Part shown: positions 1 through 8,908 of the stretch, in pieces
Layout: the number at the start of each line of letters is the position of its first letter
Position numbering within the stretch: the stretch's first letter is position 1
Source: DATGPD01 sp031423015
GTDB lineage: Bacteria > Planctomycetota > UBA1135 > UBA2386
Direction of reading: 5' to 3'
Assembly (NCBI GenBank): GCA_031423015.1
Contig: JANPER010000055.1
Location: forward strand, 1 to 64,000
Length of the DNA stretch: 64,000 bases
The notes under the pieces: model-generated
Told to the model about the DNA's origin: nothing
Database searches by the model: none
What the model saw: only the letters and a program-made list of their open reading frames with translations
Made by a program: the position numbers and the translations under genes

Positions 1-324
1 GGCGCGCCGATCATCGGCAACAGCGCGTTGCAGTTCGCGATGGGCTCGCTGCGGCCAAGCTCCATGGTGTTCGTCGGCGTGTCACCGCAGGTCGGCAGCA
101 CGGCCTTCGGGTCGTGCGTCGTGCGCGCGTCGCTGCCGTTCGCGCTCGTGCTCTCCGGCATGAGCAACGCGATGGGCGACGCTGCGCTCGACTTGGCGAT
201 CCCCTTCGATCCTGTGCTCAGTGGCAAGAAGATCTGGGTGCAAGGCGGCGCGGCTGATCCACTCGGTTCGCTGCTCGGCATCGTGTCGATGACCGCCGCG
301 CTCGAGATCACGCTCGGCGGGTAA
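1..324 (+). CDS. C-terminal end of a secreted planctomycete-type protein (5' part outside window)
   Basis: The frame is open from the window edge to a TAA at 322-324, so this is the last ~107 codons of a longer gene. It starts GAPIIGNSALQFAMGS and continues as alternating hydrophobic/polar beta-strand sequence. Spacing and composition match the last ~110 residues of the secreted protein at 53514-56096 (same GN/GS-S start, central PLPLNLG-like loop, final 'LEITLGG' against 'LDMMIGG'). I infer the same C-terminal beta domain, perhaps used for surface display. No catalytic motif is present and the N-terminal function cannot be judged. The TTG or ATG codons in the fragment are not real starts, because upstream sequence remains coding. 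Confidence 0.7.
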   Translation, partial: GAPIIGNSALQFAMGSLRPSSMVFVGVSPQVGSTAFGSCVVRASLPFALVLSGMSNAMGDAALDLAIPFDPVLSGKKIWVQGGAADPLGSLLGIVSMTAALEITLGG

Positions 325-325
325 C

Positions 326-366
326 ACGAGCAGGACGAGTGTGTCAGACACATTCGTCCTGCTCGT
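326..366. terminator. 19-bp hairpin between convergent genes, likely bidirectional terminator
   Basis: Two 13-bp arms (326-338 ACGAGCAGGACGA and 354-366 TCGTCCTGCTCGT) are perfect reverse complements. The stem continues inward six more pairs (one G:U) to a 3-nt loop at 345-347. It starts just after the TAA of the rightward gene and touches the stop codon of the leftward enoyl-CoA hydratase gene. No T-tract follows on either side, so factor-independent termination is uncertain, but the position suits a shared transcript end. Confidence 0.7.
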
Positions 367-1139
367 TAGCTCTTGGCCTTGCCCTTGGCCAAGAACGCAT
401 CCATGCGCGCGCGCTTGTCGTCGCTCTCGAAGCACAGCGCTTGCGCCACGCTCTCCAGCGTCATCGCGTGCGCCTCGCCGGGACGCGAGATGGCGTTCAG
501 CGACAGCTTGGCCATGCGCACCGCGAGGCGGCCATTGCCGGCGATCTCGTCGGCGAGTGCGAACGCGACTTCGAGCACCTTCTCGTCGGCGACGACGGTG
601 TTCACCAGGCCGATGCGCAGACACTCCTGCGCGTCGATCACGCGACCGGTGAAGATCAACTCGCGCGCGCGCCCCAGGCCGAGCAAACGCGGCAACCGGT
701 AGGTCGCGCCGGCGCCGGGGATGATGCCGAGCTTGACCTCGGGCTGCCCCATCTTGGCCGACTCGCCGGCCACGCGCAGGTCGCACGCGATCGCCAACTC
801 GCATCCGCCGCCGAGCGCGAAGCCCTTGATCGCGGCAATGGTCGGCACGGCGAACTCCTCGATGCGCTTGAAGATGCCCGAGTTGATCGCGGCCAAGGCC
901 TGCGGCGCCCGGCGCTCACGCAACTCCGCGATGTCGGCGCCCGCCGCAAACGCTTTGTCGCCAGCGCCGGTGAGAATCAGCGCCGCCAAGTCGGCGTCGT
1001 TGTGCAGCTCGTCGAGCGCCGCGTGCAGCCCCTGCACCATGGCCAGATCGATGGCGTTGCGCCGCTCGGGCGCGTTGAGCGTCAGCAGGGCGACGGCGCC
1101 ACGCCGTTCCAGCAGCACCGGCTTGTTGGCATTGGTCAT
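366..1139 (-). CDS. Enoyl-CoA hydratase/isomerase (crotonase family)
   Basis: 257-aa protein of normal crotonase length. It would hydrate 2-enoyl-CoA thioesters in beta-oxidation or amino-acid/aromatic catabolism in the cytoplasm. The oxyanion-hole segment AAGADIAEL lies near residues 65-73. The two catalytic glutamates of true hydratases are both present, E114 in GGGCEL and E134 in GQPEV, with the classical 20-residue spacing, followed by GIIPGAGATYRLPRLLG. That argues for real hydratase activity rather than an isomerase-only paralogue. The ATG at 1139 was chosen because upstream in-frame sequence is arginine-rich and not protein-like. No other beta-oxidation gene is adjacent, so the physiological substrate is unknown. 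Confidence 0.92.
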   Translation of the reverse strand: MTNANKPVLLERRGAVALLTLNAPERRNAIDLAMVQGLHAALDELHNDADLAALILTGAGDKAFAAGADIAELRERRAPQALAAINSGIFKRIEEFAVPTIAAIKGFALGGGCELAIACDLRVAGESAKMGQPEVKLGIIPGAGATYRLPRLLGLGRARELIFTGRVIDAQECLRIGLVNTVVADEKVLEVAFALADEIAGNGRLAVRMAKLSLNAISRPGEAHAMTLESVAQALCFESDDKRARMDAFLAKGKAKS

Positions 1140-1194
1140 GCCAGGATCGTGACCGGGCGGGATGGCACGGTCCAAGCGAATCACGCGCGCAGAC

Positions 1195-1461
1195 CTACGG
1201 GCTCTTCTTCTTGAACAGCATGCCGACGATCGCCGTGACGATCGCACCGGCGCCGGCGGACGACGCGATGTTGCCGCCGGTCGCCCCGAGCTTGCCAGCC
1301 ATGTCGAGCATCGGACCAAGCCACTGCCCGCCCGCGAGCCCGCCGAGCATGCCGACGATCGTTTTGAAGCCGCCGCCTAGGCCCTTGACCAGCGCGCCGC
1401 CGATATTGCCGCCCGCGGCACCACTGACCAGACTGATCAACCAGGGGAGAATCTGTTCCAT
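1195..1461 (-). CDS. Small glycine-rich membrane protein
   Basis: 88-aa protein starting MEQILPWLISLVSG. It has two glycine/alanine-rich hydrophobic stretches (about residues 13-50 and 65-83) with GxxxG-like spacing such as GGNIGGALVKGLGGG, and a lysine tail KKKSP. It resembles conserved small proteins of unknown function whose core is AxGGNIxGALxK and which are often misnamed in databases. The composition suggests membrane insertion with a positive cytoplasmic end. It sits 55 bp upstream of the enoyl-CoA hydratase on the same strand. Function unknown. The ATG at 1461 is preferred to an upstream ATG because homologue-like sequence begins there. Confidence 0.65.
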   Translation of the reverse strand: MEQILPWLISLVSGAAGGNIGGALVKGLGGGFKTIVGMLGGLAGGQWLGPMLDMAGKLGATGGNIASSAGAGAIVTAIVGMLFKKKSP

Positions 1462-1557
1462 ACATTTGGACCATACGTGAACATTGGGGAAACCCGAAAT
1501 GCAATTTGGTTGACGCGCAACGAACGCGCAGGGCAATGGCGGGTCGCGCGATCGAGA

Positions 1558-2976
1558 CTAGTCGCGGGCAATCCGGTCGAGCAGCGCGTCGATCGTCGCC
1601 TCGTCGGTCGCCTCGTTCATCACCACGATGCGCAGCCACCGCCGGTCGCAAAAGGTGGTCGAGCTGAGGTGAAAGCGACCCTCGGCGAGCAGTCGGCGGC
1701 GGATGCGTTCCTGATCGCCGTCGCCATAGCGGAAGCAAAGGATGTTCGACTGCGGCCGATACGCGCACGCAAAGCCGTGCCGCGCCGCGATGACGTCGTG
1801 GAACCGCGCGGCGCGCTGGTAGGCCGAGGCGACGTGTTCGGCCAAGCCGTGCTCGCCGAGGAACGCGAGTGGCAAGAACAGCTTCAACCCAAGCGCCGTC
1901 TTGGTGCACTCGATCGCCAACGGAAACAGGTTGGGGCGGTCGGCATCGACGTCGCTGCGGAAGTACTTGGCGTCTTGCTGGAACGTGCGACTCGCGGCAT
2001 CGGCGTCGCGGAACAGCACCGCCGCGCACAGCACCGACGTGCGCAGCATCTTGTGCGCGTCCCACACCAGCGAACTCGCGCGCTCGACGCCAGCCAGAAG
2101 GTGCCGGTGCGCCGGCGACAACAACGCGCTGGCGCCGTGACAGCCATCGACGTGCAGCCAGAGTCCGTGCGTGGCGCAGAAGTCGGCGATCGCCGCAATA
2201 GGGTCATACAAGCCGGTGGCGGTCGCGCACGCGTTGGCCACCACCGCGATCGGCTTCTGGCCAGCCGCGCGCACCTTGTCGAGCGTCGGCTGCAACCCCT
2301 CGGGCCGCACCACGCCGAGGTCGTCGGTCGGCAACGCCACGATGGCGCGTTCGCCAAGGCCGGCGATCGCCACAGCGCGCGACATCGAGTAGTGCGACGA
2401 CTCCGGCGCCAACACGACGAGATCGCCGCGCACGCCGTCGCGCCACGCCGAAGGACACGCCGCCGCACGCGCCGCGAGCAGCGCCGTGAGGTTGGCGATC
2501 GAGCCGCCGTGCACGAGCACACCGCTGCCCTCGACGAAGCCGACGTGCCGCCGCATCCATGCGAGCACCGCGCGCTCCATCGCCACGGCTGGCGGACCCA
2601 TCTCGTAGATCGCCATGCCGTTGTTGGTCATGCCCGACACCAGGTCGGCCAGCGCCGACGCGAAGTGCGGCACCGCAACTTGGTGCGCCATGAACCCGGG
2701 GTCCTGCAGGTGCGTGCTTCGACGCAGATACTCGGCCACCAACTGGCCGAGCGCGCTGGCATCCATGCCGCCTTGCGCCAGCCAGTGCTCGAGGCGCAAC
2801 GCGGTTGCGGTCTCGCGCACCGTGGGCGTCGACACCACGCGGCCTTCGCCCTCGGCACACGCCGCCAAATGATCGGCGAGGCGCGCTACGACTTCGTGCG
2901 CTGCCGCAGCAAACAGGCGGTCGAGTTGAGCGTGGGCCAAGACTGCAACATTAGGCGGAGCCGCGGTGCGACTCAC
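1558..2976 (-). CDS. Pyridoxal-phosphate-dependent decarboxylase (group II, aromatic-amino-acid/glutamate type)
   Basis: About 472 aa if it begins at GTG 2976, the usual size for this family. Group II enzymes decarboxylate aromatic amino acids, histidine, glutamate or diaminobutyrate. Visible landmarks are the cofactor-binding GGSIANLTAL segment, SSHYS with a ring-stacking histidine (about residue 195), HVDGCHGASALLSP with the PLP-nitrogen aspartate (about 277), and the Schiff-base lysine in LVWDAHKML (about 309). A frame open to 3120 adds 48 arginine-rich residues that do not look like protein, hence the internal start. No strong ribosome site marks the start. Substrate cannot be inferred from context. 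Confidence 0.85.
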   Translation of the reverse strand: MSRTAAPPNVAVLAHAQLDRLFAAAAHEVVARLADHLAACAEGEGRVVSTPTVRETATALRLEHWLAQGGMDASALGQLVAEYLRRSTHLQDPGFMAHQVAVPHFASALADLVSGMTNNGMAIYEMGPPAVAMERAVLAWMRRHVGFVEGSGVLVHGGSIANLTALLAARAAACPSAWRDGVRGDLVVLAPESSHYSMSRAVAIAGLGERAIVALPTDDLGVVRPEGLQPTLDKVRAAGQKPIAVVANACATATGLYDPIAAIADFCATHGLWLHVDGCHGASALLSPAHRHLLAGVERASSLVWDAHKMLRTSVLCAAVLFRDADAASRTFQQDAKYFRSDVDADRPNLFPLAIECTKTALGLKLFLPLAFLGEHGLAEHVASAYQRAARFHDVIAARHGFACAYRPQSNILCFRYGDGDQERIRRRLLAEGRFHLSSTTFCDRRWLRIVVMNEATDEATIDALLDRIARD

Positions 2977-3212
2977 GCGCGACCGGGCACGTCGGCAGGG
3001 TTCGACGGATGCGAGACCAAAACGATCTCCTCGGTCAGCCGTTCGAGGGCGTGGGTCGTCGGGTTGGCAGGGCCGGCGAAGTGCACCCTCGTCACGCGCC
3101 GGGGCCCGGCTCGGACCCATTCATCGTGGCGCTCGCTCGAATCGCGAGATTCTGGTCCGGCAGCCGCCGCGCCCGGGGATTCCGTAGGTGTTCAACAATC
3201 ACAAAGTGACCC

Positions 3213-4343
3213 ATGACTCCACGATCCACCCTTCACGCACTGGTGAGCCTGACGACTTCGACCGCCCTGAGCACGCTGCTCAGCGCCCAGGGGACGATGG
3301 CCGGCAACGTCCTGAAGCATTACGACGGCACGCCTGAGGCCAGGTCTCGGGGCGACGGCCTGCCGCAGCACATGATCAGCATCATGCAGCGCTACCCCTT
3401 TAACCAATGCTGCGGCCGCACCCGGCTCTGCTGCGTCGAGTTGACCCTGCACGACCAGAACATCGCCTCGCAGGAGCGGGCCTACCTCGAGGTTCGCGCC
3501 AATGACCTCAGCGATCCAGCCTTCCCGCTCGGGCGTCCGGACATGACCGGCCCGCTGCTGTTCACCATGCCGATCGTGTTCACGTTCACGAGCCAAGTGC
3601 AGACGTTCACGATCGATCTTCTGCCCTGCATCCAGCTGCCTGCCGGGTTCGGTCCGACGGCGGACTTCTACGTCGGGCTGCGCTTCAACCCGAACACAGC
3701 GTGGCCAAACGGCGACGGCCTGTCGTGCTTGTTCAGCGGCCGAACCGGTGGATTCGTGGGCGAGCAGTACAAGACGCTGCCGAAGCCGATGTATGCGCCG
3801 TCGCCCAAGCCGGGGCTCGGTTGGAGCCACAACTGGAATACCGGAGTGACCGTCATCAACAACGGCGACCTGTCATGGGCGATCGGTGCCGGCCTGTTCG
3901 AGGACGTCTGCCAACCGTTCGCGTCCAATGCGGGCCGCTTCACGGGGACTCCGGGCGTCGCTGGCGCGGGCGTGAATCCGAACTTCGGTTATGCCGGCAT
4001 CTGGCCAACCGTCGACAACCTCAACAACATTCCGCCCAACGACCGAGTCGGGTGGCGCGTGCGCACGATCGCTCCGCCGGGCAGCACCTGCGTCCTGTTC
4101 CTCGGCTTCAACCTGCAGACGCCGATCAACATCGGCCCTGGCTTGCTGTGCATCGAGCCGTTGCTCAACATCGCCACGATCACGCGACCTGAGCAGTCGT
4201 GTGCCACCCGATCCAACGCGATGTTCGGCCCCTTGGGGGTCCCGGTCACCAGCAGCGGCATCTGCATCGGTGCACAAGCGGTCACCATCAACGGCAACAC
4301 GTTCGCCCTGCAACTGTCGACGGCGTGCACGACGGCGCTGTGA
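3213..4343 (+). CDS. Secreted protein of unknown function
   Basis: 376 aa. The N-terminus is a signal peptide ending STLLSAQ, with probable cleavage between A and Q so that mature protein begins with Gln. The rest is beta-rich with little charge and several cysteines (QCCGRTRLCC at about residues 65-74, then later single Cys), as expected for an exported disulfide-containing protein. The C-terminal third (CVLFLGFN, INIGPGLLCIEP, and an end at STACTTAL) recalls the terminal domain of the proteins at 1-324 and 53514-56096. No known enzyme motif. The ATG follows an A-rich ACAATCACAAAG leader without a clear Shine-Dalgarno. Confidence 0.7.
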   Translation: MTPRSTLHALVSLTTSTALSTLLSAQGTMAGNVLKHYDGTPEARSRGDGLPQHMISIMQRYPFNQCCGRTRLCCVELTLHDQNIASQERAYLEVRANDLSDPAFPLGRPDMTGPLLFTMPIVFTFTSQVQTFTIDLLPCIQLPAGFGPTADFYVGLRFNPNTAWPNGDGLSCLFSGRTGGFVGEQYKTLPKPMYAPSPKPGLGWSHNWNTGVTVINNGDLSWAIGAGLFEDVCQPFASNAGRFTGTPGVAGAGVNPNFGYAGIWPTVDNLNNIPPNDRVGWRVRTIAPPGSTCVLFLGFNLQTPINIGPGLLCIEPLLNIATITRPEQSCATRSNAMFGPLGVPVTSSGICIGAQAVTINGNTFALQLSTACTTAL

Positions 4344-4530
4344 GCCAGAGGCACGCCGCGACCATCGTGTCGCCGTGATCGCTCAGGCTGACGCTGACCG
4401 CCGATCAAGTCGTCAGCGCGTTGCTAAACGCCAGCGGCGCGCGTGCGGCGCTCGCTGCAGAATCGCGCCACCCCGGTCGCCGACCGGCCAAGAACTTGCA
4501 GCGCCCGCACTGACTGTGTCAGCTTGCGCC

Positions 4531-5025
4531 ATGCTCCGCAGGACCACTCGTACCACGGTCGGCATCGCGATCGTGCTTCTCGCCGCTTGTGCCAACCCCC
4601 GCCCGGAGACGACGACTCCGGCCAACACGGTGGTCACGTCGTCGACGAACGCGGCGCCGGTTGTGGTCCCCGCCGACGCGCCTGCTGCACCCTTGGTCGT
4701 CTCCAGGAACGCCGCAGCCACCAGGCCGCCCGCCCTCGGCATCGTCGCCGATCCGCCCGCCGATCTCAGCGCGTACGTCAAGCTGCCCGACGGCACGTTC
4801 GCGCCTGCCCTCAACGGCGTGCGCAACGCGCCGGCGATGGCCTGGCCGGAGGACGTGCCCTTCGCGCCCATCGTCGGCAAGGAGAAGACGCATGGGGGTG
4901 TGGAGTGGTACGTGCACGCCGACGGGTCGAAGTCGACGACGACCAAGATCTTCCGCAAGGACCTCGGCCGCGATGACCCGATTACGCAGGTTGCGACTCC
5001 ACGCAAGCAATCACGCAAGCAATAG
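4531..5025 (+). CDS. Small lipoprotein
   Basis: 164 aa. The signal sequence MLRRTTRTTVGIAIVLLAAC has a textbook lipobox (LAAC), predicting lipidation on Cys20 and retention in the cell envelope. A low-complexity Thr/Ala/Pro/Val linker spans about residues 25-75. A short folded domain follows (AYVKLPDGTFAPALNGV and GVEWYVHADGSKSTTTKIF) and the end is basic (PRKQSRKQ). The stop at 5023-5025 lies one base before the GTG of the WD40-like gene, so the two are probably co-transcribed. Function unknown. Confidence 0.7.
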   Translation: MLRRTTRTTVGIAIVLLAACANPRPETTTPANTVVTSSTNAAPVVVPADAPAAPLVVSRNAAATRPPALGIVADPPADLSAYVKLPDGTFAPALNGVRNAPAMAWPEDVPFAPIVGKEKTHGGVEWYVHADGSKSTTTKIFRKDLGRDDPITQVATPRKQSRKQ

Positions 5026-5026
5026 G

Positions 5027-6874
5027 GTGAACGTGCACGTCGCTCGAGGAAACCGTCGCGCCTGCGCCGTGGTGCTTGCGGTGCTTGTCGCCCCGGCATC
5101 GAGCCAGAACGCCACACAAGCACCGCGCGCGCTGCGTCTCCGCGGCGAGTTCGACGTCGGCGTTGGCGGCACAGTCTCCACTCTCGCCTTCAGCGATGAC
5201 GGTCGCCTGCTCGCGGCTGCGAGCGACGTCGGCGAAGTGGTGGTCTCGCGCGTCGACACTGGGGAACTGGTCGTGCGGCTGCTGGCCGCACGGGAGACGC
5301 CGACGCTGGCGTTCTCGCCCAACGGCGACCGGCTCGCTGCCGTCGGCGGGCGCGACCTGCGCGTCTTCACCATTCCGGGCGGCGAGGTCGTCGCGGCGCG
5401 CGAAGTGTTCTACGGCTCGCCGGTGGCGTGGAGCCATCGCGGCGAGACCCTGGTCGTGCAGACGACGACCGACAGCATCGCGCTGCTGGCGAGCGAGGAT
5501 CTCATCGAGCACCAGCGCATCCCGTTGGGCGGCGGCGGGCAGCTCAGCGCCCTGACGTTGGCGCGTGACGGTCAAAGCGTGTCGTTCGTTCAGTTCCGGC
5601 GCGGGTTGTTCACGGTCGACTTGCAGTCGGGCGAGGAGAGGCTGCGGGCAGAAGGCGTGCTCGCGGGCGCCGTGTCGTTCGACGGGGACCGCTGGCTCGT
5701 GGCCCGCGAGGGTCGTTCGCCGCTTGCGCCTGCGCCGGGTATCGAGGACCTCGGTCGCGCCCGCAGTCTCGTTGCGGCGCGCGACGCCGACCAGTTCCTG
5801 GTGCGCGGGCGCGAAGTGGTTTGGCGCACCCACGACGGCAAGGTCTTGTGCACGCTGCCCGGGGCCGAAGCCGTCACCCTGCGGCCTTCGGGCGACCTCG
5901 CCGCAGTGGCGCGCCGGGGCACGATCCAGCTCGTGGCGCCCGATGGATCAGTCGTGCGCGAGCTTCGCGGCCACCGCGCGCGGCCGCATCAGGTCGTGAT
6001 CGCGGGTGACCAACGCTCCGTCGTCGCGACCAAGTCGCCGCACGCTGTTCCCGTCACAGGTCCGAACGTCATCGTCTACGACGTGCCGACCGGCGAACGG
6101 CACGCCGTGACCATCACGCCTTCCCCCCGGGCCCTGCGCGCGTCAGCCGGCAGCCCGAACGTCCTGTTCACCGGCGAACGCAATCTCCTGTGGGACCCTC
6201 GCGCCAAGAGCGCAACGTTCGACCTCGGTGCGGGCCAGTTGCCCTCGTCGCCGGCCTGGTCACCGGATGCGCGGTGGATCTGGACGGGACGTCCGCGCTC
6301 GGTAGCGCCGCGCGGCGAAATCGACACGGTCTTCGATCAGTCGAGCTGCGATCAACGCAGCCTCGCCACGCCGCGCGGGTCGGAGCCCCTGGCCTGGCGG
6401 CACGACGGCGACGCGCTCGTGCTCACGCGCCCGGTCGCCGACAGTTTTGGCGGAGGGATGGGAGAGCTGTTCTTGACGGTCGGCGGCAAGATGCGCGCCA
6501 CGGTGTCGCTGCGCTTCCTCGTCTACGAGGCAGTGTGGTCGCCGGACGGCCGATCCATCGCGCTGACAACGAGCGGTGGCATTCTGATCGTCGACGGCGA
6601 GACCCTCGCGACCAAGGCCGAAGGTCCGCGCGGCAGCGCGTGGGTGCGGTTCCTCGACGCCGATCACGTCGTGTGCAGCGCCGACAACCGAGTCACCGTG
6701 CTGCGCACCGACTCGGGCGAGATCGTGGTGACGCAGGCTCTTCGCGCCGGTCTGCATCACCGCTCGACGCAGCAGCCCGGGCTGCTCGGCCCGCCCGGTG
6801 ACGCGTCGGCCGACGGTCGCATCGTCGTGGCCGCCGATGGCGTCGGGGTTGTGGTCTTCGAAGTCATTCGCTGA
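5027..6874 (+). CDS. Secreted WD40-like beta-propeller protein
   Basis: About 615 aa from GTG 5027 (another GTG lies at 5033). A signal peptide ends near APASSQ. Repeats of WD40/TolB type follow, for example STLAFSDDGRLLAAASD, LAFSPNGDRLAAVGG and WSPDGRSIALTTSGG, each with the S-x-DG-x-x-LA signature. The whole mature protein appears to be one propeller of about seven or more blades, a protein-interaction scaffold with no catalytic motif. It starts directly after the lipoprotein stop, suggesting both belong to one envelope unit. The in-frame sequence upstream of 5027 overlaps the lipoprotein gene and is arginine-rich. Confidence 0.75.
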   Translation: MNVHVARGNRRACAVVLAVLVAPASSQNATQAPRALRLRGEFDVGVGGTVSTLAFSDDGRLLAAASDVGEVVVSRVDTGELVVRLLAARETPTLAFSPNGDRLAAVGGRDLRVFTIPGGEVVAAREVFYGSPVAWSHRGETLVVQTTTDSIALLASEDLIEHQRIPLGGGGQLSALTLARDGQSVSFVQFRRGLFTVDLQSGEERLRAEGVLAGAVSFDGDRWLVAREGRSPLAPAPGIEDLGRARSLVAARDADQFLVRGREVVWRTHDGKVLCTLPGAEAVTLRPSGDLAAVARRGTIQLVAPDGSVVRELRGHRARPHQVVIAGDQRSVVATKSPHAVPVTGPNVIVYDVPTGERHAVTITPSPRALRASAGSPNVLFTGERNLLWDPRAKSATFDLGAGQLPSSPAWSPDARWIWTGRPRSVAPRGEIDTVFDQSSCDQRSLATPRGSEPLAWRHDGDALVLTRPVADSFGGGMGELFLTVGGKMRATVSLRFLVYEAVWSPDGRSIALTTSGGILIVDGETLATKAEGPRGSAWVRFLDADHVVCSADNRVTVLRTDSGEIVVTQALRAGLHHRSTQQPGLLGPPGDASADGRIVVAADGVGVVVFEVIR

Positions 6875-6993
6875 AGGCCGTCCGGGCTGACGGCGGCGGC
6901 CGGCGCAGCGACCACCGGCTTGACGCGCCAATGCAGATCCGCATCCTTCACCCGCCTGCTCGTTGACGGCCCGTCCCCCCTCCCGAGACCTCG

Positions 6994-7042
6994 TCGCTGA
7001 CGCACGCGGCGCCACGAACTGAACGATGCCCACCCACGGCAA
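6994..7042 (+). repeat. Dispersed intergenic repeat, copy 1
   Basis: About 49 bp beginning TCGCTGACGCACGCGGCGCC and ending near CCCACGGCA. Nearly the same sequence occurs at 11089-11137, with a few substitutions and a one-base indel. This copy runs across the ATG at 7026 and the first five or six codons of the cyclo-ligase gene. Confidence 0.75.
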
Positions 7043-7625
7043 GCCTACGGGCAACGCGACCCCCGACGCCAAGCAGGTGATGCGCACGACGATGCGCGCG
7101 CAGGTGCGTGCACTGTCGGCGCGCGCGCGGGAAAGCCACGCCACGGCGGCATGCGCAGCGATCGGTCGCGCGGCGTGGTTCACTTCGGCCCGCACCGTGC
7201 TCGCCTTCGTGTCGCTGCCAGACGAGCTCGACACGTCGTCGCTGCTGCGCGCGATTCTCGCTGCCGGCAAGCGCTTGGCCGTGCCGCGCGTACTCGTCGC
7301 CACCGGCCAGCTCGAAGCCGTCACCCTCACTACGCTCGACGATCTGATCCCAGGTTCATTCGGCGTGCGCGAGCCGCGTGGCGGCACGGTGATCGCGCTG
7401 TCGGCGATCGACGTTGCGATCGTGCCTGGCGTCGCCTTCGATCGGCGGGGTGGTCGCCTCGGCCGCGGCGGTGGCTTCTACGACCGTTGCCTGGTGACCC
7501 GAGCCGGCCTGCTGACGTGCGGACTCGCGTTCGCGACGCAGGTGGTGGAGCGCGTGCCAATGCAGGATGGCGATCAGCGCGTGAAGTGGCTGGCCACCGA
7601 AGCCGGCGTCGAGCGTTGCACGTAA
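7026..7625 (+). CDS. fau: 5-formyltetrahydrofolate cyclo-ligase
   Basis: ATP-dependent conversion of 5-formyl-THF to 5,10-methenyl-THF, a folate-salvage step in the cytoplasm. 199 aa from ATG 7026. The diagnostic C-terminal motif VPGVAFDRRGGRLGRGGGFY binds ATP phosphate and substrate, and FVSLPDELDTSSLL corresponds to the N-terminal substrate loop. The first codons lie inside a dispersed repeat (6994-7042), so translation may really start at GTG 7077 or ATG 7080, where the family's conserved helix MRTTMRAQVRALSARAR begins. Neither start has a strong ribosome site. A GTTGCACGTAAC sequence at the stop codon recurs beside the second repeat copy. Confidence 0.9.
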   Translation: MPTHGKPTGNATPDAKQVMRTTMRAQVRALSARARESHATAACAAIGRAAWFTSARTVLAFVSLPDELDTSSLLRAILAAGKRLAVPRVLVATGQLEAVTLTTLDDLIPGSFGVREPRGGTVIALSAIDVAIVPGVAFDRRGGRLGRGGGFYDRCLVTRAGLLTCGLAFATQVVERVPMQDGDQRVKWLATEAGVERCT

Positions 7626-7629
7626 CGGA

Positions 7630-7797
7630 TCAGCCACCGACGGCGAGGTCCTTGTGCGTCGGCTCGGACCGTTCGCCGCGCACGCGCAGGCCGAACCACC
7701 AAGCCCACGCCGCCGGTCGCGACGGGGATAGGCCGGGCTCGACGAGCAACGCGGGCGCGCGCGTCACCGACTGGTCGACGTAGGGGCTGGCGTTCAT
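7630..7797 (-). pseudogene. Short unrecognised frame, possible gene remnant
   Basis: Reading leftward from ATG 7797 gives 55 codons: MNASPYVDQSVTRAPALL then SRPAAWAWWFGLRVRGER and a hydrophilic end. Composition is more protein-like than the usual arginine-rich shadow frames here, and the Trp-rich stretch could be a membrane edge. It ends four bases after the cyclo-ligase stop and abuts a kelch fragment on the other strand. I do not recognise it; it may be the tail of a lost gene or nothing. Confidence 0.25.
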
Positions 7798-7802
7798 GCG
7801 GC

Positions 7803-8090
7803 GTGGTCTATCTCGGTGACGGCGCGCGGCAGACTCCGGTCGGCAGGCTGCTGATCCCACGCTTCTTCCATCGCCTGGTCGCGCTCGGCGACGACCTTTT
7901 GTTGGCGCTCGGCGGCGAGACCAAGGGCGGCCACACGGCACTCATCGAAGTGCTCGACCTGCGCTCCGATCGGCCGCTGGTGCAGAGCTGGGAAGCGCCA
8001 CTGCCGACCCGCGCACGCAACCGGCAGGGGATGCTCCTCGACGGCGAAAGTCTGTGGCTGTTCGGCGGCGGCGCGTCGGGAGGGTGGTGA
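7803..8090 (+). pseudogene. Kelch-repeat protein fragment, truncated at both ends
   Basis: 95 codons. The core HRLVALGDDLLLALGGE and LIEVLDLRSDRPLVQSWE is one kelch blade, and ARNRQGMLLDGESLWLFGG is the start of the next. Kelch domains need four to seven blades, so this is a remnant; no signal peptide or N-terminal blades precede it. The last residues GGGASGGW look like a deletion junction. The TGA at 8088-8090 overlaps the ATG of the TPM-domain gene, consistent with a deletion having joined the old kelch gene to it. Confidence 0.6.
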
Positions 8091-8869
8091 TGGTCTCGAT
8101 GCTGCCGCAGCGCGGGGCAGAAGGCACGTGGGCACCGCAGGTGTGGCTCGACGTGTGGGCATGGCTCGGTCCGTCACTGGCAATCGCTCTGATCGGGGTT
8201 GCGGTCGCCAGATCGGTGCTCCGCCGGCGCCGCTACCGCGCGGTTGACGTGTTGGGTACGGACGATCGCGACGCTGTGCACGAGGCTTTGCGACGCGCCG
8301 AGCGCCGCACCGTGGGCGAGATCGTGCCGGTGGTATTCGAGCGCTCCGATGCGCATCCGGCGGCGCGATGGCGCGCGGTCGCGGTCGCGATCTTCGCCGG
8401 TTCGACCCTGTTCGCTGTGTGGCTACCGTGGCACGCGCCGCATTGGTTGCTGACGTGTCAGCTCGGCTTCGGCCTGCTGGCGGCGGTGCTCACCAGCGGC
8501 CTGCACGATCTGCGGCGCGCGTTCGTGAGCGAGGCACGCGCCACCGAGGTGGCGGAGGAGCAAGCGTTCCAAGAATTCTTCCGCCTCGGGCTGCACGCCA
8601 CGCAGGCGCGCACCGGCGTGTTGATGTTCGTCAGCCTGTTCGAGCGGCGCGTGGTGGTGCTAGCCGACGCGGGGATCGACGGCAAGGTGGACTCGGCGGC
8701 GTGGACCGCCGCTCGCGACGCTGTGCTGCACGGAATCGAGCGCGGCAGCCTGCGCGATGGGCTGATCACCGGCATCGGCCAAGTAGGCGACGTCCTGAGC
8801 ACGCACTTCCCGTGGCAGACGGGTGACCGCAACGAAGTGCCCGATCGTCTGGTCGTGCAAGGCGAGTGA
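8090..8869 (+). CDS. TPM-domain integral membrane protein
   Basis: 259 aa from ATG 8090 (GTG codons at 8084 and 8087 are alternatives). A first membrane helix (WAWLGPSLAIALIGVAVA) is followed by the start of a TPM-type fold (RRAERRTVGEIVPVVFERSD). A two-helix hairpin (AVAVAIFAGSTLFAVWLPW and LLTCQLGFGLLAAVLTSGL) comes next, then the rest of the soluble domain (GVLMFVSLFERRVVVLADAG, WTAARDAVLHGI). TPM proteins are implicated in envelope or photosystem maintenance, and some have acid-phosphatase activity in vitro. Role here unknown. The TGATG overlap links it to the kelch remnant upstream. Confidence 0.75.
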   Translation: MVSMLPQRGAEGTWAPQVWLDVWAWLGPSLAIALIGVAVARSVLRRRRYRAVDVLGTDDRDAVHEALRRAERRTVGEIVPVVFERSDAHPAARWRAVAVAIFAGSTLFAVWLPWHAPHWLLTCQLGFGLLAAVLTSGLHDLRRAFVSEARATEVAEEQAFQEFFRLGLHATQARTGVLMFVSLFERRVVVLADAGIDGKVDSAAWTAARDAVLHGIERGSLRDGLITGIGQVGDVLSTHFPWQTGDRNEVPDRLVVQGE

Positions 8870-8908
8870 CATGCACCCGTGGTTGCGGCCCAAGGCGGCG
8901 ATGGGTGC